Of a stretch of 64,000 bases of DNA, positions 25,213-36,217 are shown in pieces. Source of the stretch: Schistosoma mansoni (Eukaryota; Platyhelminthes; Trematoda; Strigeidida; Schistosomatidae); the NCBI RefSeq assembly GCF_000237925.1, contig NC_031495.1, forward strand, positions 39,274,210 to 39,338,209. The letters are read 5' to 3'. The position numbers and the translations under genes were made by a program. Positions within the stretch are counted from its first letter, which is position 1, and the number at the start of each line of letters is the position of its first letter. Below the pieces are notes generated by a model. It made no database searches, was not told where the DNA came from, and was given only the letters and a program-made list of their open reading frames with translations.

Positions 25213-25382
25213 AATTCACTTAGTATTACTTGTTTGAATCTTCCCATTGATGTTTAGGACTGCAACTGGTCAGTCTCTTATTGGCATATGTGCATACCGT
25301 GCGTATTGCCTCGATATAGTCCCAAATAGGACGAAACGCGCGTACTGGATTCCACTGCTAGCCACTATCCATCTTTGCTTAC
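25213..25382 (-). mobile_element. Family-A SINE, inverted composite with 13-bp target duplication
   Basis: The flanks are perfect direct repeats AATACTAACAATA (25200-25212 and 25383-25395). The left part is the family-A tail in minus sense. At about 25318 it joins directly to the plus-sense 3' half of the hammerhead and the sequence after it, ending ATCTTTGCTT. The tRNA-like head and the CTGACGA strand are absent. Read on minus, this is an inverted 5' part followed by a normal 3' tail. Confidence 0.85.
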
Positions 25383-26559
25383 AATACTAACAATACTTTT
25401 TATTTGCAATCTTTTAATTAGACAGTTATAACATGTATACCACAGATATATGCGAAAAACAGTGTATGATACTAGAAAAGTCCTCAGTAAACTGTTTGTT
25501 ATAAAGAAGATAACACATATACATGAACAATACTCTAACATTAGTTTCTCTTAATGTGAACTATCTCTAATAGTATCACATCGTTAATGTAGCCAAACAA
25601 TAATTCAAATTTTTGAATATTTGTATTCCATATGTGTATATGTGTGCATAAAAATATGGGAATTATATCGTATTTGACTAGGGAATATCATTTTAAGTTC
25701 AGACAATTGAGAACTTCATTTTTGTGTTTATGGTTCAACCTTTAAATAACATGCTTAATTTACCCGTCAATAGTAAACAGTTTATGTTTTCTCATGTTCC
25801 ACACTTGATTGATCGTGTTATTTCACTTTCATAGAGATATGGTTATTAAATACAACTCAGTAATTATGTAATGAACACAAATCATCAACTTAGAGATAGA
25901 AAAGTTATACTATCCAGTTGCTTCAACTAAATTAGCTAGAAAATGAAATTCAAACTTTTAATATTAAACATGACAGATGAGTTCTAAAACCATCATGTCA
26001 ACTTCTTACTTTATTCGAATTTCCTTTTATGATGTTATTAATACTAAAATAGGGAAAATCGCTTTATTTTGTTGACTTAAAAACAGGCATCCTATTGGGC
26101 GTCTGATACCACGGAACAGACGAAAGCAAGGAGTATGGAACAGTTTGAAAAACTTCTTGTTTTTAACATTTTATTCAAGTAAGTAGAATGATACTTGATA
26201 TTCTTTCAAGGGATGAATTGTTTTCTTAATTATACAAGTTGTCATTCATTAAACTTTTTTTCTTCACATACACAGTATATCTGGGTACTTTTTTGTCATA
26301 ATCTGCTTATGTCATCTAATCCTAATTTCACACATAACTTTCCTCTTCTGAATTACAATTAAATCAGTTTCACGGAAAACTAAACTTTCATACATATTTG
26401 TCACACATAGAAACTAATAAATTCTAATTTTGAAAACTGTACTAAGAATTCTACATTCATGAGTATTATTCACATTATTGTATTAGAAATTTATACACAG
26501 GAAGTTTAAAAAGATAAGGAGTAATATATTTTTAATTGATGACTATTCCCTCCCTCAGC

Positions 26560-26800
26560 CATCATCTACCTCTATGTGCAACGATGACTGGGGTTGGAGT
26601 AAGCCGGAAGAATATTGGATGGGGGGGGGTAGAACCAAGAGATGAAAACGGTCTATGAAGTTAACGACTGTTAGTCTGAGTCGTGTTAACAGTTTTTGGC
26701 TTCTTGGCTGGTGTCTAGGTGGCTAATGTGACTAGTGATTGGGAACATTGAATGATATAGCTCATAACTAGGTCAGAATAAGGTGAATGCAATCACATAT
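26560..26800 (+). repeat. Dispersed repeat D, copy 2
   Basis: Diverged relative of 8530-8780 in the same orientation (TAGAACCAAGAGATGAAAAC, CATTGAATGATATAGC, GAATGCAATCAC). It includes a G9 run near 26621. Probably a remnant of an old retroelement untranslated region; the family is unknown. Confidence 0.45.
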
Positions 26801-27390
26801 CATTTAATTCTATGTTCTTGAAACAAATTCTTAACGTTTAGTCTTTCTCATTATTAAAGTCACTACAATTATTTCAACTTCTTTGCTATTTGTTTTATTA
26901 ATTGTATCTTACATTGATAATTTAGTATGGCAATTTAGGCTAACGTACAATTGTGTTAGGCTCTATGTTAAATATAACTGAGTAGTTGACTGTGTCAGAG
27001 AGATTTCATATCTTTTTAATGACTAGTTGAACTGTCTATCATTTCTATGAGATTGTATATTGACCGATTATTTGTTGAATTTATATATATGAACATTACA
27101 TCAAGTGTCGTTCAATTTTATTGTCATTGAAAACTATAGTGATCACATAGAATATATGTGTGCAGATTTTTCACCAAGTTGAAACAAACACTTATAGGTC
27201 TCTTCTTCTTAAATATAAAAAAAACTACCGAATGTGATAATCATTATCATCACGTTCATCATCGTTTTCATTATAAGTACTTATTAAATATTGTAATGAA
27301 TCATGTTCAAGTGTACGTACACATGTAGGTGAAACCTATGGTGATGACCTGTCTGTGGAATCACTAGATTCAATAACGTAAACGCACATA

Positions 27391-27591
27391 AATTCATATT
27401 AGTATTGTTTGTTTGAATCTTCCCATCGATGTGTTAGGACTGCAACTGGTCAGTCTCTAATTGACTACTGGGTTCGAGTCCCAGAGTGAACATCAACTCT
27501 GAGATGCAGGTACATCCAGCTGACGAATCCCAAATAGGACGAAACGCGCGTCAAACTGGATTACACTGTTAGCCACTATCCATCTTTGCTT
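27391..27591 (-). mobile_element. Family-A SINE, inverted composite with 13-bp target duplication
   Basis: The flanks are perfect direct repeats GTAAACGCACATA (27378-27390 and 27592-27604). The left 75 bases are the family-A tail in minus sense. At about 27465 the sequence switches to plus sense from just before the B box (GGTTCGAGTCC) through the ribozyme to CATCTTTGCTT. The middle of the tail and the A-box part are missing. This is the clearest twin-priming-like junction in the window. Confidence 0.9.
27514..27561 (+). ncRNA. Hammerhead ribozyme (family A) with AAA at the cleavage site
   Basis: Stem I ATCCAG/CTGGAT, CTGACGA, GAAA and stem III are present. Stem II starts with A instead of G (AATCC), and AAA separates GTC from stem I, so activity is doubtful. 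Confidence 0.8.
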
Positions 27592-27609
27592 GTAAACGCA
27601 CATAGTTTG

Positions 27610-28470
27610 AAAAAAAATGAATCCAAATAGCATAAGAACAGTAAATTATTGTTATAATCAGCATCATTGTTTCTTTATAATAACGATTAATAATATTAAT
27701 ATTAAACAATTAAGTGACCAAAATGATTTGATTTTCATCGATAAAAAAATAAGACAAGATTATAAGCATGTTGTATGCTGTAGCACAACAAAGCTGATAC
27801 CAAATATGTTTTTTTTGCTTTTTAAACAAATGAATCCATTACTTGGAAACAAGAAAAGAAACTGTTCATTATTTAAATAAGCATTGAAGTTAAAATTAAT
27901 AAAAAGAACATGACGATTTAAAAAAAGGTATTCCAATCATTCATTCAATAGTAACGAACTAGTTAGCTGGGTGTTAAAGCAATGAAAAGAAAAGAAAACA
28001 TCGACTTGTTATTCATCGTAATGGATATGCTTTTGTCCTGGTACAAAACATTCGGTCAGAAAACAAAAGCAATATCAATTTGCCATGTGAAATATATGTT
28101 TACAGTTTGTTTTCTTTGCTTGTGAATTTAGAATTTCTCCCGTCTTCGATCGTCTCAATTAGGGAAAATGCATGATAAAAATACAAAGATGAAATTATTG
28201 GGTAAGATGTGAAAGGTAAGCCATAGTCAATAATGGGTGATCAAGATAAGGTTAATAAACTAATCGGAAAGCATTGATAGGCAAAACAATAACCGAGAAT
28301 TAGTAGTAGTCATCTATGTCTTATTAATAGTAATGTTAATTACAATAATGGAACTTACTAAATTTGACAAGAACAGTTGGATTTTCATTGAGTCTGAATA
28401 ATGAACATATAGATTTCTTTGATGTGTACAAATAATGTCACGAAAAAAAAGAAAGGTGTGTCATTTTCGC
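27610..28470. other. Non-coding stretch downstream of the acidic-protein gene
   Basis: This probably includes the 3' untranslated region of the minus-strand gene ending at 28473, but I found no convincing poly(A) signal on that strand. The 87-codon plus frame at 27617 is rich in N, I and K and looks like AT-rich chance sequence. Confidence 0.35.
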
Positions 28471-28472
28471 AT

Positions 28473-31400
28473 TTATGCTATGGTTAGGTCATTTGTGTTA
28501 TTCAAATGTTGGTTGTTTGATTCAGACAGGTCAGAGTGGTCAAATTCCATTGATGTTTTCATTGTCATATTTTGTTTCATCTCAATAGTATCTTCTTCAT
28601 TAATATAACTGTTATTATTAGTAAGATAATCATTATTGTTACTGTTATTATTAGTCAAGATAAGATTTGTATTAATGGTATCAGAGTTCTGATGATTTTC
28701 AAAATTATTTTCATTAAAAACAAATTCTTTAGCATTGTTTAAAACAGATTGAACTAAAGATTGAGCCTCATCTTCAAATTCATCATTTGCATTTATAAAA
28801 TTTGTATGTAAATTCTCCGAAGTGATTACATTCATGATATCTGTATTTAGTTGAACATCAGTGTGATTTTCATCGTGCGATGTTTCAAGCGTTTGATGCT
28901 GGTCAATTTCATCATCAATATGAGTCGAGTTCAGTGTATTATGCAAGTTACTAACTGATTCTTCAAATGTAGTCAAAGTTTCAGTGTCATTTATTTGCTT
29001 ATGGTGAATATCTTCTGTTTTAAAATGTTCAGTAGAATGTTCTAAGTCAACGTCTTTAGTGACTTCTTTATTGTCTTCATTTAACACCAGTTCTGAAGTA
29101 AAATGTGACTCATTTGACGAGAAATTGTATTCCGTAACTGGTTCAGTTGGGCTTTCCAAGACTGTGTGAATGGACTTTTCAACAGGTATATTGTTATTTA
29201 CATTGCGTTCCGAAGGTGAAGTGTACTCATTTTGTTCTGCATGTATTTCATCATCCAAATTAATAGGTTCCGTGGTGATAGGAGATAAACTAGGCACTGG
29301 ATCGTATGTCAGACCTGGTTGAGAGGAGCATTTATCTAGTTCATTTGGTGTTGCCTCCTCGTCAATCGGTGCATCATGTTCTGTGTATTTAGGATGTGAG
29401 ATATTCTCGGTTTGTTCTACATGTATTTCATCACCCAAATTAATAGATTCCATGTTTTCAGGATGTGAGATTTTCTCAGTTTGTTCTGCATGCATATCAT
29501 CATCCAAATTAATAGGTTCCGTGGTGATAGGAGATAAACTAGGCACTGGATCGTATGTCAGACCTGGTTGAGAGGAGCATTTATCTAGTTCATTTGGTGT
29601 TGCCTCCTCGTCAATCGGTGCATCATGTTCTGTGTATTTAGGATGTGAGATATTCTCGGTTTGTTCTACATGTATTTCATCACCCAAATTAATAGATTCC
29701 ATGTTTTCAGGATGTGAGATTTTCTCAGTTTGTTCTGCATGCATATCATCATCCAAATTAATAGGTTCCGTGGTGATAGGAGATAAACTAGGCACTGGAT
29801 CGTATGTCAGACCTGGTTGAGAGGAGCATTTATCTAGTTCATTTGGTGTTGCCTCCTCGTCAATCGGTGCATCATGTTCTGTGTATTTAGGATGTGAGAT
29901 ATTCTCGGTTTGTTCTACATGTATTTCATCACCCAAATTAATAGATTCCATGTTTTCAGGATGTGAGATTTTCTCAGTTTGTTCTGCATGCATATCATCA
30001 TCCAAATTAATAGGTTCCGTGGTGATAGGAGATAAACTAGGCACTGGATCGTATGTCAGACCTGGTTGAGAGGAGCATTTATCTAGTTCATTTGGTGTTG
30101 CCTCCTCGTCAATCGGCGCATCATGTTCTGTGTATTTAGGATGTGAGATATTCTCAGTTTGTTCTACATGTATTTCATCATTCAAATTAATAGGTGGCTC
30201 ATCAGCGGAAACAATTTTCGTTTCACCTGCGTTCATTAAGCTTTCACTGAGCTCTTTTTCCAACGTTTCTTGGAATGCATTTTTCTGTTCGACATGTTCT
30301 GAAATTACATTATCTAATGTATTCTCAGTTTCAACGAAATTCACCTTGTTATCTTTATCAATGAGTTCTGAATTAGGGAGTTCTTCATTGTTAGATAGAT
30401 CATGGAATGCACGAAGTTCAGCTGAACATTCAAATGATTCATTTTGTACAACCTGATCATGGATTGAATCTTTCTCTCCAACAGTTCCTGAAGATTGAAT
30501 GTTTGAAATATTATTTGTTTGCTGTTTATACGTCTGTTCATCTATATCATTAAGTTGTATCTCCTCAGGAGGTGGATATTCAACTACATTTGGACGATAA
30601 AAACATATCACCGGCGAAGGTTGCGTCACTTCATTATGATTAGAACTTTCAGTACTAAGATTCTCTTCACCTCCCTGTTCTATGATATCATTTTGAACTT
30701 TTAAGTGTTCATTACTGTCATGTTTTCGGATATTCTGATGCACAAACTCTTCTATCTCTTCTGAAGGAAGATATACTGGTGGATTTTGTCCTAATTTTAT
30801 CTCTTCTCCAGTTATTTCAGAATGGATATCATCTTCTTTTAATAAATCTGTTTTATCTTCAAAGTGGTGCTGAGTACTGTCAAAAAACCCATTTTGGTCT
30901 TTAGTGATTTCTTGTTGGTCCATCATTAGACCAGAATCATGAATAGAGTGGTCCAATTTTTCTTCTAGTTGTTGTTTATTAACTATTAGATCTTCAGTAT
31001 GATTGAAATTTATATTATCATGAGTAAGAGAACCATTTGTCCCTGATCCAGTTATATTTCCATGAGGACCAACATTTTCCTGATTTGGTAAAGCATGACT
31101 GATTAACAATTCAGCTTCTTCTGTAGAAATTTCCCTCGTTACATTATCTTTATTTTCTGGTTCATTAGTCGATGAAATTTGAATAGGTTGCTTCTCATCT
31201 TTTTTTCCAGGTATTTCATGTACGATAGGTTTGTTAGAGTATTCTACATTATGTTGTTCCTGTTGTCCACTTGAATGTTGTGAAGTATGGTCATTTTGAT
31301 TTGATGTGACAACAGAGTTAGAATAATTCTTTTCATCATGTTCACTATCAAAAATGTCATCATGTTTTCTGTCTTCAGGAATTTCTTCAGTTGGTTGTAA

Positions 31401-31571
31401 TCTAGTTCTTGTAGGCATAGTACTGGATCGGTTCACTGTAGTACCACCGACATCAGATGGCTTTTTATTAGACCTCCAACTCCAACGTTTGCGTATAGTA
31501 GCTGCTGAACGTGAATCTGTAGCAGGTTTTTCATCTTTACGTGAACTGAATCGTGACAGAATACCACCCAT
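28473..31571 (-). CDS. Acidic, probably N-myristoylated protein with 83-residue tandem repeats
   Basis: An intronless frame of about 1,032 residues. I chose the methionine at 31571, not the upstream in-frame one at 31667. The sequence then starts MGGILSRFSSRK, which fits the N-myristoylation rule (Gly2, Ser6), and a TATA-like box lies 58 bases upstream. Residues 1-60 are basic (KRWSWRSNKK), and the rest is very rich in E, D, N, Q, S, T and H and probably disordered. Codons between about 29226 and 30198 form tandem units of 83 residues (core EPINLDDDMHAEQTEKISHP). Each unit holds two related halves of about 23 residues plus a spacer. No enzyme motif or membrane segment was seen. A fatty-acylated basic start with an acidic body recalls membrane-attached scaffold proteins such as the MARCKS or gravin type, but I see no homology and assign no function. 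Confidence 0.85.
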   Translation of the reverse strand: MGGILSRFSSRKDEKPATDSRSAATIRKRWSWRSNKKPSDVGGTTVNRSSTMPTRTRLQPTEEIPEDRKHDDIFDSEHDEKNYSNSVVTSNQNDHTSQHSSGQQEQHNVEYSNKPIVHEIPGKKDEKQPIQISSTNEPENKDNVTREISTEEAELLISHALPNQENVGPHGNITGSGTNGSLTHDNINFNHTEDLIVNKQQLEEKLDHSIHDSGLMMDQQEITKDQNGFFDSTQHHFEDKTDLLKEDDIHSEITGEEIKLGQNPPVYLPSEEIEEFVHQNIRKHDSNEHLKVQNDIIEQGGEENLSTESSNHNEVTQPSPVICFYRPNVVEYPPPEEIQLNDIDEQTYKQQTNNISNIQSSGTVGEKDSIHDQVVQNESFECSAELRAFHDLSNNEELPNSELIDKDNKVNFVETENTLDNVISEHVEQKNAFQETLEKELSESLMNAGETKIVSADEPPINLNDEIHVEQTENISHPKYTEHDAPIDEEATPNELDKCSSQPGLTYDPVPSLSPITTEPINLDDDMHAEQTEKISHPENMESINLGDEIHVEQTENISHPKYTEHDAPIDEEATPNELDKCSSQPGLTYDPVPSLSPITTEPINLDDDMHAEQTEKISHPENMESINLGDEIHVEQTENISHPKYTEHDAPIDEEATPNELDKCSSQPGLTYDPVPSLSPITTEPINLDDDMHAEQTEKISHPENMESINLGDEIHVEQTENISHPKYTEHDAPIDEEATPNELDKCSSQPGLTYDPVPSLSPITTEPINLDDEIHAEQNEYTSPSERNVNNNIPVEKSIHTVLESPTEPVTEYNFSSNESHFTSELVLNEDNKEVTKDVDLEHSTEHFKTEDIHHKQINDTETLTTFEESVSNLHNTLNSTHIDDEIDQHQTLETSHDENHTDVQLNTDIMNVITSENLHTNFINANDEFEDEAQSLVQSVLNNAKEFVFNENNFENHQNSDTINTNLILTNNNSNNNDYLTNNNSYINEEDTIEMKQNMTMKTSMEFDHSDLSESNNQHLNNTNDLTIA
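29226..30198 (-). repeat. In-frame 249-bp tandem repeat array
   Basis: Three full 249-bp units plus partial units at both ends lie inside the coding region. Units are nearly identical at the DNA level; I see essentially one base difference between full copies (CGGCGCATC near 30114 against CGGTGCATC). The period is exactly 83 codons. Each unit contains an older internal duplication (INLDDDMHAEQTEKISHPEN against INLGDEIHVEQTENISHPKY). Short plus-strand frames of 62 codons recur every 249 bases as shadows. Confidence 0.95.
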
Positions 31572-31628
31572 CGTGTAAGTAAACCACACCAGCAAGTTTG
31601 AATAAGTCCTCCAAACTGAAACTGACTG

Positions 31629-31668
31629 ATTTATAAACTGTATCAAATTTGATTGACAAGTAACCAAT
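31629..31668 (-). promoter_or_regulatory. Candidate core promoter of the acidic-protein gene
   Basis: On the minus strand TATAAAT (31629-31635) lies 58 bases before the chosen ATG. A CCAAT element in inverted orientation (ATTGG on minus, 31664-31668) lies about 30 bases further upstream. This would give a short 5' leader and would put the upstream in-frame methionine outside the transcript. Confidence 0.4.
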
Positions 31669-32029
31669 CAGATTACTAATAAACAATACTAGAACTACCA
31701 ATCATCATTTTAATTAGCTGTGTGAATAACCTTGATTTTTGATTGGTTGAATTTGAACTGTATGAAGCAAGTTTTTGACACCAAACTTTTTGAGCGTTAA
31801 TAGTGGCTTGTTATGTGTATTAAGTAAATCAAGTTCATTCCTCAAAAATAGTGATGGTAAACGGTTATGACAGAGAGACACGATTTATTAGATAAATCAT
31901 AAGGAAGAGAATTGGCATGGCTTACAAGGAATTTCTTGTCAAATTTGAATCTTCGGATTATTATACCAGAACGAATGTTCTAATTACTAGCTGAATAACA
32001 CTGATGAATTCCAATGTGTTTAAATATAG

Positions 32030-32360
32030 AATAGATAGGATGTAGGTAGTAGTATAATATTGAACGAGCACTTCCTCCTATTCGGGACTCGTCAGCTAGA
32101 TGTATTTACATCCTAGAGTTGATTTTCACTCACGGGTTCGAACCCAGTACCTTTAACTTTAAACGCTCAACCTGCTATCCTCTGAGCTAATGAGCCCAGA
32201 TAAGCACTAGCTTGTGGAACGGTATGAATTTTGACTTTAAATCAACTCTAGAGACCAGGTATATCTAAATGACGAGTCCTAAATGGAACTAAACACATGT
32301 GTTTGATCCAACTGCCAGTAACATTCCGTCTGTTTTATGTAAGCTTGTAACATAATGCAC
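32030..32360. repeat. Old inverted family-A composite
   Basis: A minus-sense copy (about 32060-32235: TTCGGGACTCGTCAGCTAGA, CGGGTTCGAACCCAGTACC, A-box trace) runs into a plus-sense spacer and ribozyme (about 32240-32335: TAAATGACGAGTCC, GGAACTAAACAC). The layout is as in the young composites but both halves are clearly mutated, so this kind of insertion is not new. Confidence 0.65.
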
Positions 32361-32442
32361 GTGTTTCAACTAAGACTGGTAAAAATTCAGTCAAAATATG
32401 AACAATGAAATAAACTAAATCATTACAAATGAAATTAAATAT

Positions 32443-32691
32443 ATCAGAAGGAGTTTTGTGGAGGATTTAGTATTGGTTGAAGTTAGACGTTAACACCGTT
32501 GGATGCCGGCTCAGTGGTCTATCGGTTAGGTGCTCTGGCATGAGACTGGTAGGTCATGGGTTCGAATCTCGCGAGTGCGGGATCGTGGATGCGCACTGCT
32601 GAGGAGTTCCACAATAGGACGAAACGGCCTTCCAGTGCTTTCAGGTTTTCGATGGTGGTCTAGCTTCAATTGACTCATGATTTCAATTATA
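32443..32691 (-). mobile_element. Family-B SINE, inverted composite with 11-bp target duplication
   Basis: The flanks are direct repeats AAATTAAATAT (32432-32442 and 32692-32702). The left 31 bases are the family-B 3' end in minus sense (CAGAAGGAGTTTTGTGG). From GGTTGAAGTTAGACGTTAAC at about 32475 the rest is plus sense: A box GGCTCAGTGG, B box GGTTCGAATCTC, ribozyme, and tail to TTTCAATTATAA. Confidence 0.85.
32593..32638 (+). ncRNA. Hammerhead ribozyme (family B), damaged cleavage triplet
   Basis: Stem I GCACTG/CAGTGC and the core CTGAGGA and GAAA are intact. The triplet reads TTC in place of GTC, which breaks stem III. It is probably inactive. Confidence 0.75.
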
Positions 32692-33237
32692 AAATTAAAT
32701 ATGTTTAAATATTTACTTTGAACTTTTCCAAAAATGTTAAAACGTTAGAAAAGGGAAACTTAAGAAACCTTACGTACATGCTTTTGACTGCGTTTACGTT
32801 TTTTTCCATTAAATCTTGGTGGTATTCAGTATCTCAATCTTTTTTCTATTAACAAGACATATTTGACTTAAAACATCCTTTGTTTCTATACTATTTATCT
32901 GAGATTTCTTGAGATAAAGTTGACAAAGAAATTTTTTATAGGGAAATGAAATACATAAAGTAGAAATTATGTATTCATTTACATAATTTTCTTCTTAGTA
33001 TCTTGAAGAGAGTAGTAACAGAGCATTTAGTAGAACAATATGAGGATTGATTTTAGTACGTAAGATTCTTGTCAGCTACTGCTTGGAATCTACGATATTT
33101 TACAGTCGAAGTTCTTTATGACAGATAACATATTTAAGCAAACTTGATTAGAAGTGACTATGTATCATCATAAAGATATGAAGATTCAAAATATTTACTA
33201 ATAGTCTAAAGCACTAATTGATATTAGACCACTAGGG

Positions 33238-33640
33238 AAAACCTGGAAAGATAGTACGTGCATTTCATCCTGGTATGAGACTCATTGGCAGCGCTCATCA
33301 TGTGCTCCCGAATGACTAGCTTCAAGATCCAGTCCTTGGAGTTCTAGTGAAAAACTGTGAACAGTGAAATTCAATCCGTGTCAGATGAGAGATAGTTATT
33401 CATTAAAGGTAGTGGAAGATGGTTGGATATTATTATGAGTTGATAGAAGTTAGACATGTTCAGCATCGGACATCGACTCAGTCATCTAGAGGTTATACTC
33501 TTTTGAATGAGAGTAGGGGACCTGGGTCCGATTCTCTGTAGCAAGGTTGTGGATGTCTACTTCTGAGGAGTTCCATATTAGGACGAACCGTCCGTTCAGT
33601 ACTTCCTTGTTTTTAATGGTGGTCTACGTAAGATCAGTTC
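33238..33640. repeat. Degraded family-B copies
   Basis: A minus-sense trace lies at about 33238-33400. It is followed by a plus-sense copy at about 33440-33640 with head (GAAGTTAGACATG), A-box trace (GACTCAGTCATCTAGAGG), B-box trace (GGGTCCGATTCTC), ribozyme (CTGAGGAGTTCC, ATTAGGACGAACCG) and tail (TTTTTAATGGTGGTCTACG). The GAAA of the core is altered to GAAC. Confidence 0.55.
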
Positions 33641-34347
33641 GTGATTTAAATTATTAAAACTCCAAATTCTTCAAAAATCCCTCTACACTAATATTTCATA
33701 ATAATTTAACGTATGATAGATAGATAGACAGCTTTTAGAGATTCTGGATTCGATTGAAGGCAGTTTTCACCGGAACCTAAAAATAACTAGAGAAATGCTG
33801 AAGAATTGTTTAAGCAGGAGTTGATTGCGTAATATCGACCTCGCATTTCAAATCGGACTGTATTGATTTCAAATATCAGAATGATATATTTGTGACACAA
33901 CACACATGTACGTGTCTAAATCCTGGTCATGATTGAAAAAATACAACAAATTACTGGATGTTGTTAACAGATTATTTTGGTTTATATTATTCAGATCATT
34001 AATAAAATTTAGAATTGTGTAAGGTCACAATTCATAATCACTTTCTATTATATTAATAATAATTAGCACAAATGGTTATGTTTTTAGTAAGTTAATCACT
34101 GGGTTCAATATTACCCAAATTAGTGTTATAACTAACATGAAATTATATGGATTATAAAATATATGAACGATAAATCGCTTGATTTGATTGTAACCAAGTG
34201 ACGTTTCCCCACAAATCTGAATCATTTAACGAAAGCCTATAATAAACGGATATTACAAAGGACAATATAACTCGTTAGTATAATAATAACATAACATACT
34301 TACATATACAAAATGTATAACACATAAAGTAAACATAATTAAAGTTC

Positions 34348-34753
34348 GGTAGATAGTGGCTGGCAGTGGAATCTAGGACGCGTGTTTCGTCCTATTTGGG
34401 ACTCGTCAGCTGGATGTACCTGCATCTCACAGTTGATGTTCACTCTGGGACTCAAACCCAGTACCTTTCGCTTCAAACGCCATCGCGTTATCCACTCAGC
34501 TACGAAGTCCTGATAGTTACTTGCTTGTGCAATGGAGTGAAGTTTAAATTCACTTGGTATTGTTCGGTTGAATCTTCCCATTGATGTTTTTTAGGACTGC
34601 AACTGGTCAGCCTCTAATTGGCATATGTGCTTGCTTGTGAATTTAGGCTATATCGAGTCAATACGCACAGTATGCACATATGCCAATTAGAGACTGACCA
34701 GTTGCAGTCCTAAAAACATCAATGGGAAGATTCAAACAAACAATACTAAGTGA
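34348..34753 (+). mobile_element. Family-A SINE, inverted composite containing more than one monomer, 13-bp target duplication
   Basis: The flanks are perfect direct repeats ATAATTAAAGTTC (34335-34347 and 34754-34766). The inverted left part carries ribozyme, B box, A box and head. It then continues seamlessly into the tail of a preceding monomer (TTAAATTCACTTGG, GAATCTTCCCATTG) up to about 34630. The right part is a plus-sense tail. The tail is therefore present twice, as an imperfect palindrome with a loop of about 35 bases, so the template held at least part of a tandem dimer. Confidence 0.85.
34371..34415 (-). ncRNA. Hammerhead ribozyme (family A), slightly altered
   Basis: CTGACGA, stem II GTCC/GGAC and GAAA are intact. 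The stem III loop is altered but the GTC triplet is kept, and stem I has one mismatch (CTAGAT against ATCCAG). There is no AAA insertion. Confidence 0.8.
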
Positions 34754-35619
34754 ATAATTAAAGTTCATCTAAAGCATAGATTATTGAATTCAGATATCTT
34801 AGACCAATAGATACAAGGCCTAACAATTAGACTTATTTAATTGACCATCATAATAACTAGAAGACGATTCATTTGAACTAGTTATTCCAAAATTTAAATT
34901 GTATAAACATTTCTAAACCATTTGTAATAATAGTACATATTAGCTAGAAATTCCTGGACAATTTAATGAAAATCTGATGAGTAACGTAAAGGTAGATTAC
35001 CTTTTTGCAGATGCTCTACTAAAAAAGAGAGCAGTCAAATCTATAAGAATGGATTTGAAAAGAAAACGTATTTGGACAGGACAGTAGATACATTTCTCAA
35101 GTTTCGTACCTCTGTAGTACAAAAGAGACCGGATAAAAATATTCTGGCTATAATGTAATCTAGACTTATTACTGAAGAAGAACTGATTGGGTAACGTAAT
35201 ACACTAGACAGCATACAGACAAACATAAATACAAAAATAAGAATACTCAGTGTTTAAACTGCTAATGGGTAAATACAAATCATCTTTCTCTACAGTTTAG
35301 AGGTGAAATATTAAGAAAAATATTTTTTCCGCAGGTTACACAGAACGGTTCAAAGAATATTCAGTGCAAGGAATCTACAACTAATGTCAGATAAGTAATT
35401 AAGGTATTTCATACATAAAGGGTGTTACGTACAAATTCATGTATGTACAACATTTTTACATATGATAGATTAGGACACGTGAAAGATCTAGAGTTGATAT
35501 CATGTTATTACTTGACTCATCTTACTTAGGTATTTATCGTTAATTTTAATCTTGGAACTTCCATTATGGCTTCTGAAAATTGTTCAACTTAGCAAATTAC
35601 AATTTACTTAGCTAGATAA

Positions 35620-35940
35620 CCATCAAAAGCCAGGAGGTATTAGACGTCTGTTTTATCCTAGTATGCGACTACCCAGGAATACGAATCCAGAGATGGAGCC
35701 AAGGACCTTCGTGTCTGGGAGCGAGCACTTAACCTTTAGACTACTGGGTAAATTCAGAGACAGTCATTCACTAATGTCATTGAAAGATGGTCATACAGCA
35801 TCACAATGTGATTGAAGTTAGAAATGTAAACATGGATGTGCACTGTTGAGGAGTCCCACAATAGGACGAAACGGCCGTCTAGTGCTTCCATGCTTTCCCT
35901 GATGGTCTAGCTTCAATTGGCTCACGCTTTCAACTATCAA
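35620..35940. repeat. Family-B inverted pair, partly degraded
   Basis: A degraded minus-sense copy (about 35625-35800) is followed by a better plus-sense copy (about 35808-35935). The plus copy lacks most of the tRNA-like head but has the ribozyme at 35840-35885: stem I GCACTG/TAGTGC, TTGAGGA with the first core C changed, stem II GTCC/GGAC, GAAA, and triplet GTC. A shared target duplication was not found. Confidence 0.6.
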
Positions 35941-36217
35941 AATGTAAACAGTTAGATTCTAGCACAAAGTAGATATCGAATACCTCACTGGTTTTAGCGG
36001 TTGTTTAACTAATATCAGTCTGTGATGTAAAGTATAATGTATTTAAGAAAAAATTTGTTTACCGCAAATTTAGCTCATTGTGTTGATTATTAAATATATA
36101 CTTGTTAAGTCAGAAGAACTTTTATTGATCAATTAACTGTTGATTACACGTCGGTTGACTGAGTTATATGTATATCAATATATGATTAGTGTTTTTTCCA
36201 CTGAGTACTTGGCTAAT

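Noticed and set aside
29226-30198. CRISPR-like regular repeat
   Set aside because: Units are 249 bp, contiguous without spacers, in frame inside a eukaryotic coding region.
29383-30456. Repeated plus-strand frames of 62 and 108 codons
   Set aside because: They recur every 249 bases only because the antisense coding repeat does; there is no independent coding signal.
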